Source: an uncultured Oscillospiraceae bacterium (GTDB lineage: Bacteria > Bacillota > Clostridia > Oscillospirales > Acutalibacteraceae). Taken from it: a stretch of 5,434 bases of DNA. The position numbers were made by a program, and so were the translations under genes. The notes beneath the pieces were generated by a model. That model was not told where the DNA came from. It did no database searches and was given only the letters and a program-made list of their open reading frames with translations. Below, in pieces: positions 1-5,434 of this stretch (its first letter is position 1; the number at the start of each line of letters is the position of its first letter). The stretch covers positions 1 through 5,434 of the forward strand of contig USMJ01000098.1 in the NCBI GenBank assembly GCA_900555805.1, written 5' to 3'.

Positions 1-1
1 A

Positions 2-1333
2 GCAGAAAAGACGGCGTACGGATATGTTAAAAAATATCTTGAAGAAAGAGGAATTGTCCTCCCGAAAGCTGAAGAGGAAAGGCTCAAAAACGGCTGTACG
101 GGCGTCAAGAGAACGACGGGTCAGCATCCGGGCGGCATGGTTGTCGTGCCGAACGAATATGAAGCCGAAGATTTCACGCCGATTCAGCACCCGGCGGACG
201 ACCCCGACAAGGGAATTTTGTCAACGCATTTCGACTTTCATGCGCTCCACGACACGATATTGAAGCTCGATAACCTCGGCCACGATGTTCCGACGCTTTA
301 TAAACACCTTGAAGATCTGACGGGAATACCGGTCATGGATGTCGACATCTGCGACCCGAAAATCTACGAATTGCTGCTGTCGCCCGAACCGCTCGGCGTT
401 ACGCCCGAAGACATCGACTGCCCGACAGGAACACTGTCGATTCCCGAAATGGGCACGCCGTTCGTTATCGGAATGCTTCTTGAAGCGAAACCCAAAAACT
501 TCTCCGACCTGTTACAGATCTCGGGTCTGTCACACGGTACGGACGTTTGGCTCGGCAACGCGCAGGAGCTTATCAAAAACGGAATCTGCGACATTTCCGA
601 GGTTATCGGAACGCGAGACAGCATCATGGTCTACCTCATGCATAAGGGCGTCGAGCCGCAGATGGCGTTCAAAATAATGGAGATCGTCCGAAAGGGCAAT
701 GCGACCAAGCTTTTGACCGAGGAACACATCAAAGCGATGAAAGACAACGGCGTCGAACAGTGGTACATCGACTCGTGTATGAAGATCAAGTACATGTTCC
801 CCAAGGCACACGCCGCAGCATATGTCAGCGCGGCGATGAGACTCGGCTGGTACAAAATATATAAACCCGTCGAATACTATGCCGCTTTTATGACGGTACG
901 AGGCGGTGACACCGACGCGGCGACTGTTTCGCTCGGAAGGCAGGCCGTTCGAGACAAGATGAAAGAAATAAACGACAAGGGCAGAGACGCTTCGGCGACA
1001 GAAAAGGATCAGTACGTCGCACTTCAGGTCGTCAACGAAATGATGGCTCGCGGCATAGAATTTCTGCCGATCGACCTTTATAAATCTGACGCCACAGTCT
1101 ATAAGATAGAGGACGGAAAGATAAGAATGCCGTTCGGCGCCATGTCGGGTACGGGTGAGGCAGCGGCTGTCGGACTTGCAAAAGCGAGGGATGACGGCGA
1201 CGGACCTTACATTTCAGTTGAAGATCTCAAACAGCGCTCGGGCGCGTCCTCGGCGGTCATTGAATCGCTTCGATCCATCGGCGCGCTTGAGGGACTTCCC
1301 GAAAACAGCCAGATGAGCCTGTTCGGTATATAA
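2..1333 (+). CDS. polC: DNA polymerase III PolC-type, C-terminal part (5' end outside window)
   Basis: Replicative DNA polymerase of low-GC Gram-positive bacteria, acting in the cytoplasm at the fork with the beta clamp. The frame is open from base 2 with no start, so the gene begins upstream; 443 residues are present, roughly the last third of a usual ~1,440-residue PolC. Visible family signatures, in order, are [12 protein letters not shown] (about residues 35-46 of the fragment), HFDFHALHD followed by [26 protein letters not shown], and [20 protein letters not shown]. The Asp of LKLDNLGHD (bases 269-271) aligns by motif with the third catalytic carboxylate of C-family polymerases; the other two catalytic Asp and the exonuclease domain would lie upstream. 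The C-terminus ends in QMSLFGI, matching the clamp-binding QLSLF-type tail (bases 1310-1324). An ATG at 137 opens the same frame but is internal, because the homology continues upstream of it. cysK follows after 22 bases. Family identity is seen directly in the motifs; clamp binding is inferred from the family. Confidence 0.97.
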   Translation, partial: AEKTAYGYVKKYLEERGIVLPKAEEERLKNGCTGVKRTTGQHPGGMVVVPNEYEAEDFTPIQHPADDPDKGILSTHFDFHALHDTILKLDNLGHDVPTLYKHLEDLTGIPVMDVDICDPKIYELLLSPEPLGVTPEDIDCPTGTLSIPEMGTPFVIGMLLEAKPKNFSDLLQISGLSHGTDVWLGNAQELIKNGICDISEVIGTRDSIMVYLMHKGVEPQMAFKIMEIVRKGNATKLLTEEHIKAMKDNGVEQWYIDSCMKIKYMFPKAHAAAYVSAAMRLGWYKIYKPVEYYAAFMTVRGGDTDAATVSLGRQAVRDKMKEINDKGRDASATEKDQYVALQVVNEMMARGIEFLPIDLYKSDATVYKIEDGKIRMPFGAMSGTGEAAAVGLAKARDDGDGPYISVEDLKQRSGASSAVIESLRSIGALEGLPENSQMSLFGI

Positions 1334-1342
1334 ATATATTTC

Positions 1343-1347
1343 GGAGG
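1343..1347 (+). promoter_or_regulatory. Ribosome binding site of cysK
   Basis: GGAGG lies 8 bases before the ATG at 1356 but only 2 bases before the in-frame ATG at 1350. The spacing therefore favours 1356 as the start, giving the N-terminus MIYKSVNELIG that is usual for CysK. Confidence 0.8.
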
Positions 1348-1355
1348 TCATGACA

Positions 1356-2279
1356 ATGATATATAAATCTGTTAATGAACTTATAGGAAGAACTCCGCTT
1401 ATGGAGCTTTCGAACATTGAGAAAAAAGATTCGCTCGGCGCGAGGGTACTCGTCAAACTTGAGTGCTTTAACCCTGCCGGAAGCGCAAAGGACAGAATCG
1501 CGCTTCACATGATAGAAAAAGCAGAAGCCCGGGGCGTACTTAAAAAGGGCGCAACGGTTATCGAACCGACCAGCGGTAACACAGGCATCGGAATCGCCGC
1601 TGTCTGCGCGAGCAGGGGATACAGGGCGATCATGACCATGCCCGAGACGATGAGTGTTGAAAGACAGAAGTTACTTGCCGCGTACGGCGCCGAAATAGTT
1701 CTCACTGACGGCAAAAAAGGTATGTCGGGCGCAGTCGAAAAAGCGAAAGAGCTCAACGCCGAGATCGAGAACAGCTTTATTCCGTCGCAGTTTGACAATC
1801 CCGACAATCCCGAAACGCACTATCTCACAACGGGACCCGAACTTTGGGAGGGTGCAGACGGAAAGGTTGACGTCTTTATCGCAGGCATCGGCACGGGCGG
1901 AACTGTCAGCGGCACGGGCAAATATCTCAATGAGAAGAACCCGAATGTCGAGATAATCGGCATAGAACCTGCCGATTCGCCGCTTATAACCAAGGGCGTC
2001 GCAGGCGGTCACAAACTTCAGGGCATCGGCGCGAACTTCATACCCGAAAACTATGACGCTTCGGTCGTCGACAGAGTTTTGACCGTCACGACCGAGCAGG
2101 CATATTCGACAGCAAAACGAATCGCCCGAGAAGAGGGAATTCTCGTCGGAATAACCTCTGGTGCGGCGGCTTATATAGCTATCGAACTTGCGAAAAAGGA
2201 CGAATATAAAGACAAGACGATAATAGCTTTCCTGCCGGACGGCGGAGACAGATATATGTCGACCGGCATTTTTGACTGA
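1356..2279 (+). CDS. cysK: Cysteine synthase (O-acetylserine sulfhydrylase)
   Basis: PLP-dependent beta-replacement enzyme that makes L-cysteine from O-acetyl-L-serine and sulfide in the cytoplasm; 307 residues, normal for CysK. From the N-terminus one sees the MIYKSVNELIGRTPL opening, the PLP lysine K45 in NPAGSAKDR, the substrate-loop motif TSGNTG (72-77), the phosphate-binding glycine loop GTGGT (179-183), the ITSGAA segment whose Ser/Thr contacts the PLP ring nitrogen in this fold, and the closing LPDGGDRYMST. The common NPSSSVKDR is here NPAGSAKDR and the usual PD-T/S-GERY is PDGGDRY, mild variants with key residues kept. The start at 1356 is chosen over 1350 on ribosome-site spacing. 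No regulatory leader or promoter is seen in the 22 bases after polC, so it is probably co-transcribed with polC, or driven from within that gene. A cystathionine beta-synthase-like paralogue is possible but less likely: there is no CBS regulatory domain and the length is that of CysK. Confidence 0.95.
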   Translation: MIYKSVNELIGRTPLMELSNIEKKDSLGARVLVKLECFNPAGSAKDRIALHMIEKAEARGVLKKGATVIEPTSGNTGIGIAAVCASRGYRAIMTMPETMSVERQKLLAAYGAEIVLTDGKKGMSGAVEKAKELNAEIENSFIPSQFDNPDNPETHYLTTGPELWEGADGKVDVFIAGIGTGGTVSGTGKYLNEKNPNVEIIGIEPADSPLITKGVAGGHKLQGIGANFIPENYDASVVDRVLTVTTEQAYSTAKRIAREEGILVGITSGAAAYIAIELAKKDEYKDKTIIAFLPDGGDRYMSTGIFD

Positions 2280-2282
2280 GAT

Positions 2283-2288
2283 AAGGGG
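2283..2288 (+). promoter_or_regulatory. Ribosome binding site of the DUF4430 gene
   Basis: AAGGGG lies 8 bases before the ATG at 2297. The in-frame GTG at 2288 overlaps this site and so is unlikely to be the start. Confidence 0.65.
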
Positions 2289-2296
2289 TGTACAAT

Positions 2297-2698
2297 ATGA
2301 AAAATAATAAAAAAATCATTGCAATAGTTGCGGCTGTTTTAGTCGTTGCATTAGCGGTCGGCGGCATTCTTTACGCTAAACTCAAGCCGCAGACAGCGGA
2401 AGGCTCGAAGACTATCAAATTCAGCGTTGTCGCGAACGGCGAAACAAAAGATTTCACCATCAAGACGGACGCGGAGTTCCTTTCGGGTGCGCTCAACGAG
2501 CAGAAGCTCATTGAAGGCACGGTAGGTGAATACGGCTTATTCGTCACATCGGTCAACGGCATCGCCGCGGACAGCGCGAAAGAGGAATGGTGGTGCTTCA
2601 CCAAGGGCGGCGAAATGCTCATGACCGGCGTCGACACGACTCCGATAGCTGACGGCGACAGCTTTGAAGCGACGCTTAAAGTCGGCTATGATATGTGA
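2297..2698 (+). CDS. Membrane-anchored or secreted DUF4430-domain protein
   Basis: Small extracytoplasmic protein of 133 residues with no known enzymatic role. The N-terminus is basic (MKNNKK), followed by a hydrophobic stretch at about 7-27 (IIAIVAAVLVVALAVGGILYA). There is no lipobox cysteine after it, so it is a signal peptide or an uncleaved anchor rather than a lipoprotein. Residues about 38-131 look like a DUF4430 domain: a beta strand KTIKFSVVANGE, then GEYGLFVTSVNGI (77-89), the paired tryptophans W98-W99 in EEWWCF, and the GVDTTPIADGDSFEATL end (111-127). DUF4430 is related to the C-terminal beta-grasp-like domain of transcobalamin/intrinsic factor and occurs in many Gram-positive surface proteins, so ligand binding is conceivable but not shown. 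It follows cysK by 17 bases and is closed by a terminator, so it is probably the last gene of that unit. Domain assignment is from motif memory, with good but not complete certainty. Confidence 0.82.
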   Translation: MKNNKKIIAIVAAVLVVALAVGGILYAKLKPQTAEGSKTIKFSVVANGETKDFTIKTDAEFLSGALNEQKLIEGTVGEYGLFVTSVNGIAADSAKEEWWCFTKGGEMLMTGVDTTPIADGDSFEATLKVGYDM

Positions 2699-2719
2699 TA
2701 ATCTGAATGCTATATACAT

Positions 2720-2757
2720 AAAACCGTGCAAAGCTTATCAGGCGATGCACGGTTTTT
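2720..2757 (+). terminator. Rho-independent terminator after the DUF4430 gene
   Basis: An 11-bp perfect stem (AAAACCGTGCA at 2720-2730 pairing with TGCACGGTTTT at 2746-2756) encloses a 15-base loop and runs into five Ts at 2753-2757. It starts 21 bases after the stop codon and probably ends the polC-cysK-DUF4430 transcript. Confidence 0.88.
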
Positions 2758-2794
2758 GTATATTATTCGCTTTGCTCTATTCACATCACGTTAA

Positions 2795-2823
2795 TAATTG
2801 TTACAATTACAACTCATAATTGT
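2795..2823 (+). repeat. Three alternating 7-base half-sites, candidate operator
   Basis: TAATTGT (2795-2801), ACAATTA (2803-2809) and TAATTGT again (2817-2823). The first two form a perfect inverted repeat around one T. The second and third form a second inverted repeat around 7 bases. The cluster lies about 65-95 bases upstream of the probable -10 element of the SDR gene. I cannot assign it to a known regulator, and AT-rich DNA makes short palindromes easier to find by chance. Confidence 0.4.
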
Positions 2824-2848
2824 CCATAATCTAAGCAATTTTAGAAAT

Positions 2849-2862
2849 ATTTTATATAAAAT
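2849..2862. repeat. 14-bp AT palindrome upstream of promoter
   Basis: ATTTTATATAAAAT is a perfect palindrome, made only of A and T. It sits just upstream of the probable promoter of the SDR gene, around -40 to -50 from the expected start of transcription. It could be an operator or simply a bent, AT-rich upstream element. Low complexity limits its weight. Confidence 0.25.
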
Positions 2863-2885
2863 TTAGGCAAATTTATAATCTCAGA

Positions 2886-2894
2886 TGCTATAAT
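2886..2894 (+). promoter_or_regulatory. Extended -10 promoter of the SDR/antiporter gene
   Basis: TGCTATAAT combines a perfect TATAAT (2889-2894) with the TG of an extended -10 element, 31 bases before the start codon. No good TTGACA is seen at the expected distance (GGCAAA at 2866-2871), which fits extended -10 promoters. A second TATAAT at 2874-2879, with TTTATA 17 bases upstream at 2851-2856, could be an alternative promoter. Confidence 0.6.
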
Positions 2895-2912
2895 TTATCC
2901 GTAAATTATTTT

Positions 2913-2918
2913 GGGAGG
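2913..2918 (+). promoter_or_regulatory. Ribosome binding site of the SDR/antiporter gene
   Basis: GGGAGG stands 7 bases before the ATG at 2926 and settles that start. The frame is open from an upstream TTG at 2911, but that codon abuts the ribosome site itself. Confidence 0.85.
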
Positions 2919-2925
2919 AACATCG

Positions 2926-5118
2926 ATGAAAAAGAAAAATGTATTTTTAACCGGCGCATCGGGCACTATGGGCTGGGCAGGCTTTAAAGAGTTCATGAAG
3001 CACAAGGACGAATTCAACGTCTGCGTTCTTCTTCGTGACAGCCAGAAGAACAGAGAAATGTTCAAGGACTACATGAACGATCCTTCGGTCAGAATAGTTT
3101 GGGGCGACTTCCTTGAATATGATAAGATTCTCGAATGCGTAACCGGCAGCGAGTATATCCTTCATGTCGGCGGACTTGTTTCACCCGGCGCCGACTACTA
3201 TCCGAGAAAGACCATTCAGGTCAACCCGACAGCTATGGCCAATATCGTCAAGGCTGTTAAGGAACAGCCAAATCCCGACGATATCAAGGTTGTTTATATC
3301 GGAACTGTTGCCGAGACGGGTGACAGAAACAGACCGACACATTGGGCGAGAACAGGCGACCCGATCCAGATCAGTATATATGACCACTATGCGGTCAGCA
3401 AGGTTATGGCTGAAAAGATCGTCGCTGAGTCAGGCCTCAAGCATTGGGTCTCACTTCGTCAGTCAGGTATACTCTATCCCGAAATCCTCAAAAATATGGA
3501 CCCCATCATGTTCCACGTTCCGATAAACGGTGTTCTTGAGTGGGCGACAGTCGAAGACTCGGCAAGAATGCTTGTCAATGTCTGCGGCGACGATGTTCCC
3601 GAGGAATTCTGGAGAGGCTTCTACAACATCGGTTCAGGTAAGCAGTACAGAATAACCAACTACGAATTTGAAGAACTTCTTTTAGGTACGCTTGGAGTAG
3701 GTTCTCCGAAGAAGCTTTTCGACGCCAACGCGTTCATTCTTCAGAACTTCCACGGTCAGTGGTACTATGACTCAGATAAGCTTGAAGAGTATCTTCACTT
3801 CAGAGCATACACTCCCATCAAGGACTATTTCAAGCAGATGATGAAGCAGGTTGAGTTTGTTTATAAGCTCGCATTCCTCGCTAAGCCGTTCCCGTTCCTT
3901 GTTAAGCCGTTCCTTATGAATCTCGCTAAGAAGGAGATCTACGGTACACTCAACTGGATCGAGACAAACGATCAGGACAGAATCACATCTTACTTCGGCT
4001 CAAAAGAGAGATGGGCTAAGATCAGCAAGAAGTGGGACGATTTCGATATCTGGTATCCGCAGGATTCCGCAAGAGAGACAAGCGCCGCTATGCTTCTTGA
4101 CCATGGCTACGACGAGAGTAAGCCGTTAAGCGAGCTTGACATCGAAGACATGAAGAAAGCCGCCGAGTTCAGAGGAGGCGAGTGCCTTTCAACAGAGATG
4201 GTCAAGGGCGACCTGTTCACCACTCCCGAGCGTCCCTTTGAGGGTGCTGACGATTACGAGACCGGTTCCCAGGGCAAGTCCTCCGTTCTGGACCTGCTGC
4301 TGCCCGTCATCGTGCTGATCGCCACCTGCATCGTCGGCCTGATCTACACCGGCGGCTACTATGATACCGAGAGCGGCAACTACCACGCTTTCATGAATGC
4401 CTTCTCCGATGCGTCCTCCGGTCAGGGCCTGGCCATCGGCTCCATGATCGCGCTGGTGTTCACCTTTGTGTACTTCTGGCTGCGGGGCTCCATCGGCTTT
4501 GAAAAGTCCTTCGAGTGCGTGCCTCAGGGCTTTATCCAGATGATCGCGCCTATCCTGATCCTGACCTTCGCATGGACTCTGTGCGGCCTGACCCGTTTCG
4601 GCATGTACTCCGCCAATTTCGTTACCAACGCCATGGCCGGTGCGGGCGAGCTAAAGATCTACCTGCCTGCCGTGATCTTCATCATCGGCTGCGCCATCGG
4701 CTTTGCCACCGGCACCTCCTGGGGCACCATCGGCATTATGGCCCCCATCGTTGTTCAGGTCTTCGACTACAACACCCAGCCCATTCTGTGCACCATCGGT
4801 CTGGCGGCTGCCTGCTCCGGCGGCGTTATGGGCGACCACTGCTCCCCCATCTCCGATACCACCATCATGGCTTCCGCTGGTGCCCACTGCTACCACCTGA
4901 ACCATGTGTTCACCCAGATCCCCTACGCTCTGACTGTGGCCGGTGTGACCTTCGTCAGCTTCATTCTGGCCGGTCTGATCCAGAACGTGGTCATCTGCCT
5001 GATCATTGCCTGCATCCTGATGGTTGCTACTCTGCTGGTCATCAAGGCAATCGTCAGCAAGAAGCACGCTGGCATCTTCCAGGAAATGGCTGAGGCGGAT
5101 AAGGCTCTGGCTAAGTAA
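2926..5118 (+). CDS. Chimeric protein: NAD(P)-dependent SDR fused to C-terminal half of an NhaC-type antiporter
   Basis: One open frame of 730 residues. Residues 1-429 are an extended SDR: Rossmann dinucleotide motif TGASGTMG (9-16), Arg37 at the end of strand 2 (hinting at NADP), GDF at 60-62, HVGGLVSPGAD (80-90), and the catalytic pair Y155/K159 in YAVSK, followed by a family-specific tail with a hydrophobic helix region near KLAFLAKPFPFLVKPF. The substrate is unknown. Residues about 430-730 are the second half of a Na+/H+ antiporter of the NhaC/PF03553 family, with GTSWGT (596-601), GDHCSPISDTT (636-646) and six to seven hydrophobic segments (about 454-475, 501-521, 535-556, 578-597, 618-635, 667-685, 688-708). 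The N-terminal antiporter half is absent. Leucine codons change from 0 of 32 CTG to 26 of 27 CTG at the join, so the two parts differ in origin. The gene has its own promoter, ribosome site and terminator. It may be a real gene fusion, a recombination product, or an assembly chimera. Domain calls are strong; existence of the fused protein is uncertain. Confidence 0.8.
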   Translation: MKKKNVFLTGASGTMGWAGFKEFMKHKDEFNVCVLLRDSQKNREMFKDYMNDPSVRIVWGDFLEYDKILECVTGSEYILHVGGLVSPGADYYPRKTIQVNPTAMANIVKAVKEQPNPDDIKVVYIGTVAETGDRNRPTHWARTGDPIQISIYDHYAVSKVMAEKIVAESGLKHWVSLRQSGILYPEILKNMDPIMFHVPINGVLEWATVEDSARMLVNVCGDDVPEEFWRGFYNIGSGKQYRITNYEFEELLLGTLGVGSPKKLFDANAFILQNFHGQWYYDSDKLEEYLHFRAYTPIKDYFKQMMKQVEFVYKLAFLAKPFPFLVKPFLMNLAKKEIYGTLNWIETNDQDRITSYFGSKERWAKISKKWDDFDIWYPQDSARETSAAMLLDHGYDESKPLSELDIEDMKKAAEFRGGECLSTEMVKGDLFTTPERPFEGADDYETGSQGKSSVLDLLLPVIVLIATCIVGLIYTGGYYDTESGNYHAFMNAFSDASSGQGLAIGSMIALVFTFVYFWLRGSIGFEKSFECVPQGFIQMIAPILILTFAWTLCGLTRFGMYSANFVTNAMAGAGELKIYLPAVIFIIGCAIGFATGTSWGTIGIMAPIVVQVFDYNTQPILCTIGLAAACSGGVMGDHCSPISDTTIMASAGAHCYHLNHVFTQIPYALTVAGVTFVSFILAGLIQNVVICLIIACILMVATLLVIKAIVSKKHAGIFQEMAEADKALAK
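4195..4230 (+). other. Chimera junction between SDR and antiporter coding DNA
   Basis: The last codons in the upstream style are CTT TCA ACA ending at 4194, and the first in the downstream style is CTG at 4213. Between them lie codons for E-M-V-K-G-D (residues 424-429). The peptide KGDLFT fits both families as I remember them: SDRs of this type continue EMVKGD..., and NhaC central loops read ...KGDLFTTPERPF. A short stretch of nearly identical DNA at this point could have joined two unrelated genes in frame. The shared-homology part is from memory of the families, not computed. Confidence 0.65.
4213..5118 (+). other. Foreign-composition segment: C-terminal half of NhaC-family antiporter gene
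   Basis: This portion of the fused frame has its own codon style: leucine almost only CTG, serine mainly TCC, isoleucine mainly ATC, and just three arginines (CGT, CGG, CGT). The upstream part uses CTT/CTC for leucine and AGA for 14 of 16 arginines. It encodes about 301 residues where a full antiporter of the family has about 450-520, starting in the hydrophilic loop between the two membrane halves (LFTTPERPFEGADDYETG). If the join is an artefact, this is a 5'-truncated antiporter gene whose start lies elsewhere in another genome. Confidence 0.7.
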
Positions 5119-5142
5119 ATCCCCTGCGAACCCAATATATGG

Positions 5143-5174
5143 AAAAGAGACGGCGTTTGCCGTCTCTTTTTTTT
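5143..5174 (+). terminator. Rho-independent terminator after the fusion gene
   Basis: A perfect 12-bp stem (AAAAGAGACGGC at 5143-5154 with GCCGTCTCTTTT at 5159-5170) around a GTTT tetraloop is followed by a run of eight Ts (5167-5174). It starts 24 bases after the stop codon. The A-rich left flank also makes it a possible bidirectional terminator. Confidence 0.93.
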
Positions 5175-5392
5175 GCAGAGAACATAGCGATATTCCAGCA
5201 TGTTGCCCGGTGGAATTAACGAGAAATAAACATAAATTTCCAAAAAAGAGCCGCGGAAACTGCGTTAAGACGGCGTAAAGGAATATAAAAATGCTGCAAA
5301 GATTTCGAAAAAACACGCCAAAATTGGAGAAAAGGGAGAAAATCGGATTCATAATTTGTTCAAAATTACCCGCCTCCGGCTTTGCTGAAATG
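5175..5392. other. Intergenic stretch without a convincing gene
   Basis: Between the terminator and the promoter at the right edge I see no protein with recognisable motifs on either strand and no tRNA or rRNA. The + strand is purine-rich around 5225-5345. The DNA is visibly richer in A+T than the antiporter segment before it. Confidence 0.5.
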
Positions 5393-5421
5393 TTGACAAT
5401 CTGTTAATAAAACGTTAGGAT
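5393..5421 (+). promoter_or_regulatory. Sigma-A-type promoter reading out of the window
   Basis: A perfect TTGACA (5393-5398) is followed, after 17 bases, by TAGGAT (5416-5421), four of six matches to TATAAT. Transcription would start near 5428, so its gene lies beyond the right edge. Confidence 0.6.
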
Positions 5422-5434
5422 GGTGGCACCAATT

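Noticed and set aside
24..263. 79-codon open frame at the left edge
   Set aside because: It overlaps the real PolC frame, which carries the [12 protein letters not shown] motif through the same bases; its own peptide is an Arg/Ser/Thr-rich out-of-phase product.
2699..2925. Search for a riboswitch or small RNA upstream of the SDR gene
   Set aside because: Apart from the terminator, the short AT repeats and the promoter, the stretch has no extended GC-containing stems or known aptamer consensus, and the leader after the probable start of transcription is only about 25 bases.
4515..5093. 192-codon open frame on the + strand in another phase
   Set aside because: Rich in R, H, P, C and D from reading out of phase through the antiporter gene; no ribosome site or domain.
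4651..5352. 233-codon open frame on the minus strand
   Set aside because: It is antisense to the antiporter segment, its peptide is low-complexity (rich in G, A, D, Q, H) with no family motif, and it exists because of the CTG/GCC-rich codons on the + strand.
5291..5407. 38-codon frame starting with ATG, with AAAGGA 8 bases upstream
   Set aside because: Spacing of the ribosome-like site is good, but there is no promoter right before it, it lies after a strong terminator, its end overlaps the TTGACA of the edge promoter, and the peptide has no recognisable feature.
5418..5434. T-box-like string GGTGGCACC near the right edge
   Set aside because: The core resembles the T-box sequence, but the following bases are AATT rather than GCG, it sits at the expected transcription start, and no stem I or specifier loop is evident upstream. 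The window ends too soon to test further.
1..5434. CRISPR array, insertion sequence or att site
   Set aside because: No regularly spaced repeats, transposase-like protein, terminal inverted repeats or flanking target duplications were seen, including around the codon-switch border.

Overview
The window looks like a piece of a Clostridia genome (Firmicutes, probably a gut Oscillospiraceae/Ruminococcaceae-type organism). The main reason is the PolC-type replicative polymerase, which is typical of Firmicutes and relatives. GGAGG-type ribosome sites, intergenic DNA richer in A+T than the genes, and Clostridia-like protein sequences agree with this. All supported genes are on the + strand.

Bases 2-1333 hold the C-terminal 443 residues of DNA polymerase III PolC, cut by the left edge. 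After 22 bases comes cysK (1356-2279, O-acetylserine sulfhydrylase), and after 17 more bases a small membrane-anchored DUF4430 protein (2297-2698). These three are packed like one transcription unit, which ends at a clear rho-independent terminator (2720-2757). Bases 2758-2925 are an AT-rich regulatory stretch with palindromic repeats and a probable extended -10 promoter.

Bases 2926-5118 form one uninterrupted 730-codon reading frame that joins two unrelated proteins. Residues 1 to about 429 are an extended short-chain dehydrogenase/reductase (SDR). Residues from about 430 to 730 are the C-terminal half of an NhaC-type Na+/H+ antiporter. Codon use changes abruptly at the join: none of the 32 leucines before it is CTG, while 26 of the 27 after it are. 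The reading frame is intact, but the pattern is that of a chimera, made either by recombination with DNA of another genome or by a metagenomic assembly error. This is the most notable object in the window. I would not treat it as a new biological system until the junction is confirmed by spanning reads.

A strong terminator (5143-5174) follows the fusion gene. The last 260 bases hold no convincing gene but end with a good sigma-A-type promoter (5393-5421) pointing out of the window. PolC (replication) and CysK (cysteine synthesis) have no obvious functional link. The SDR/antiporter unit has its own promoter and terminator and is transcribed separately.
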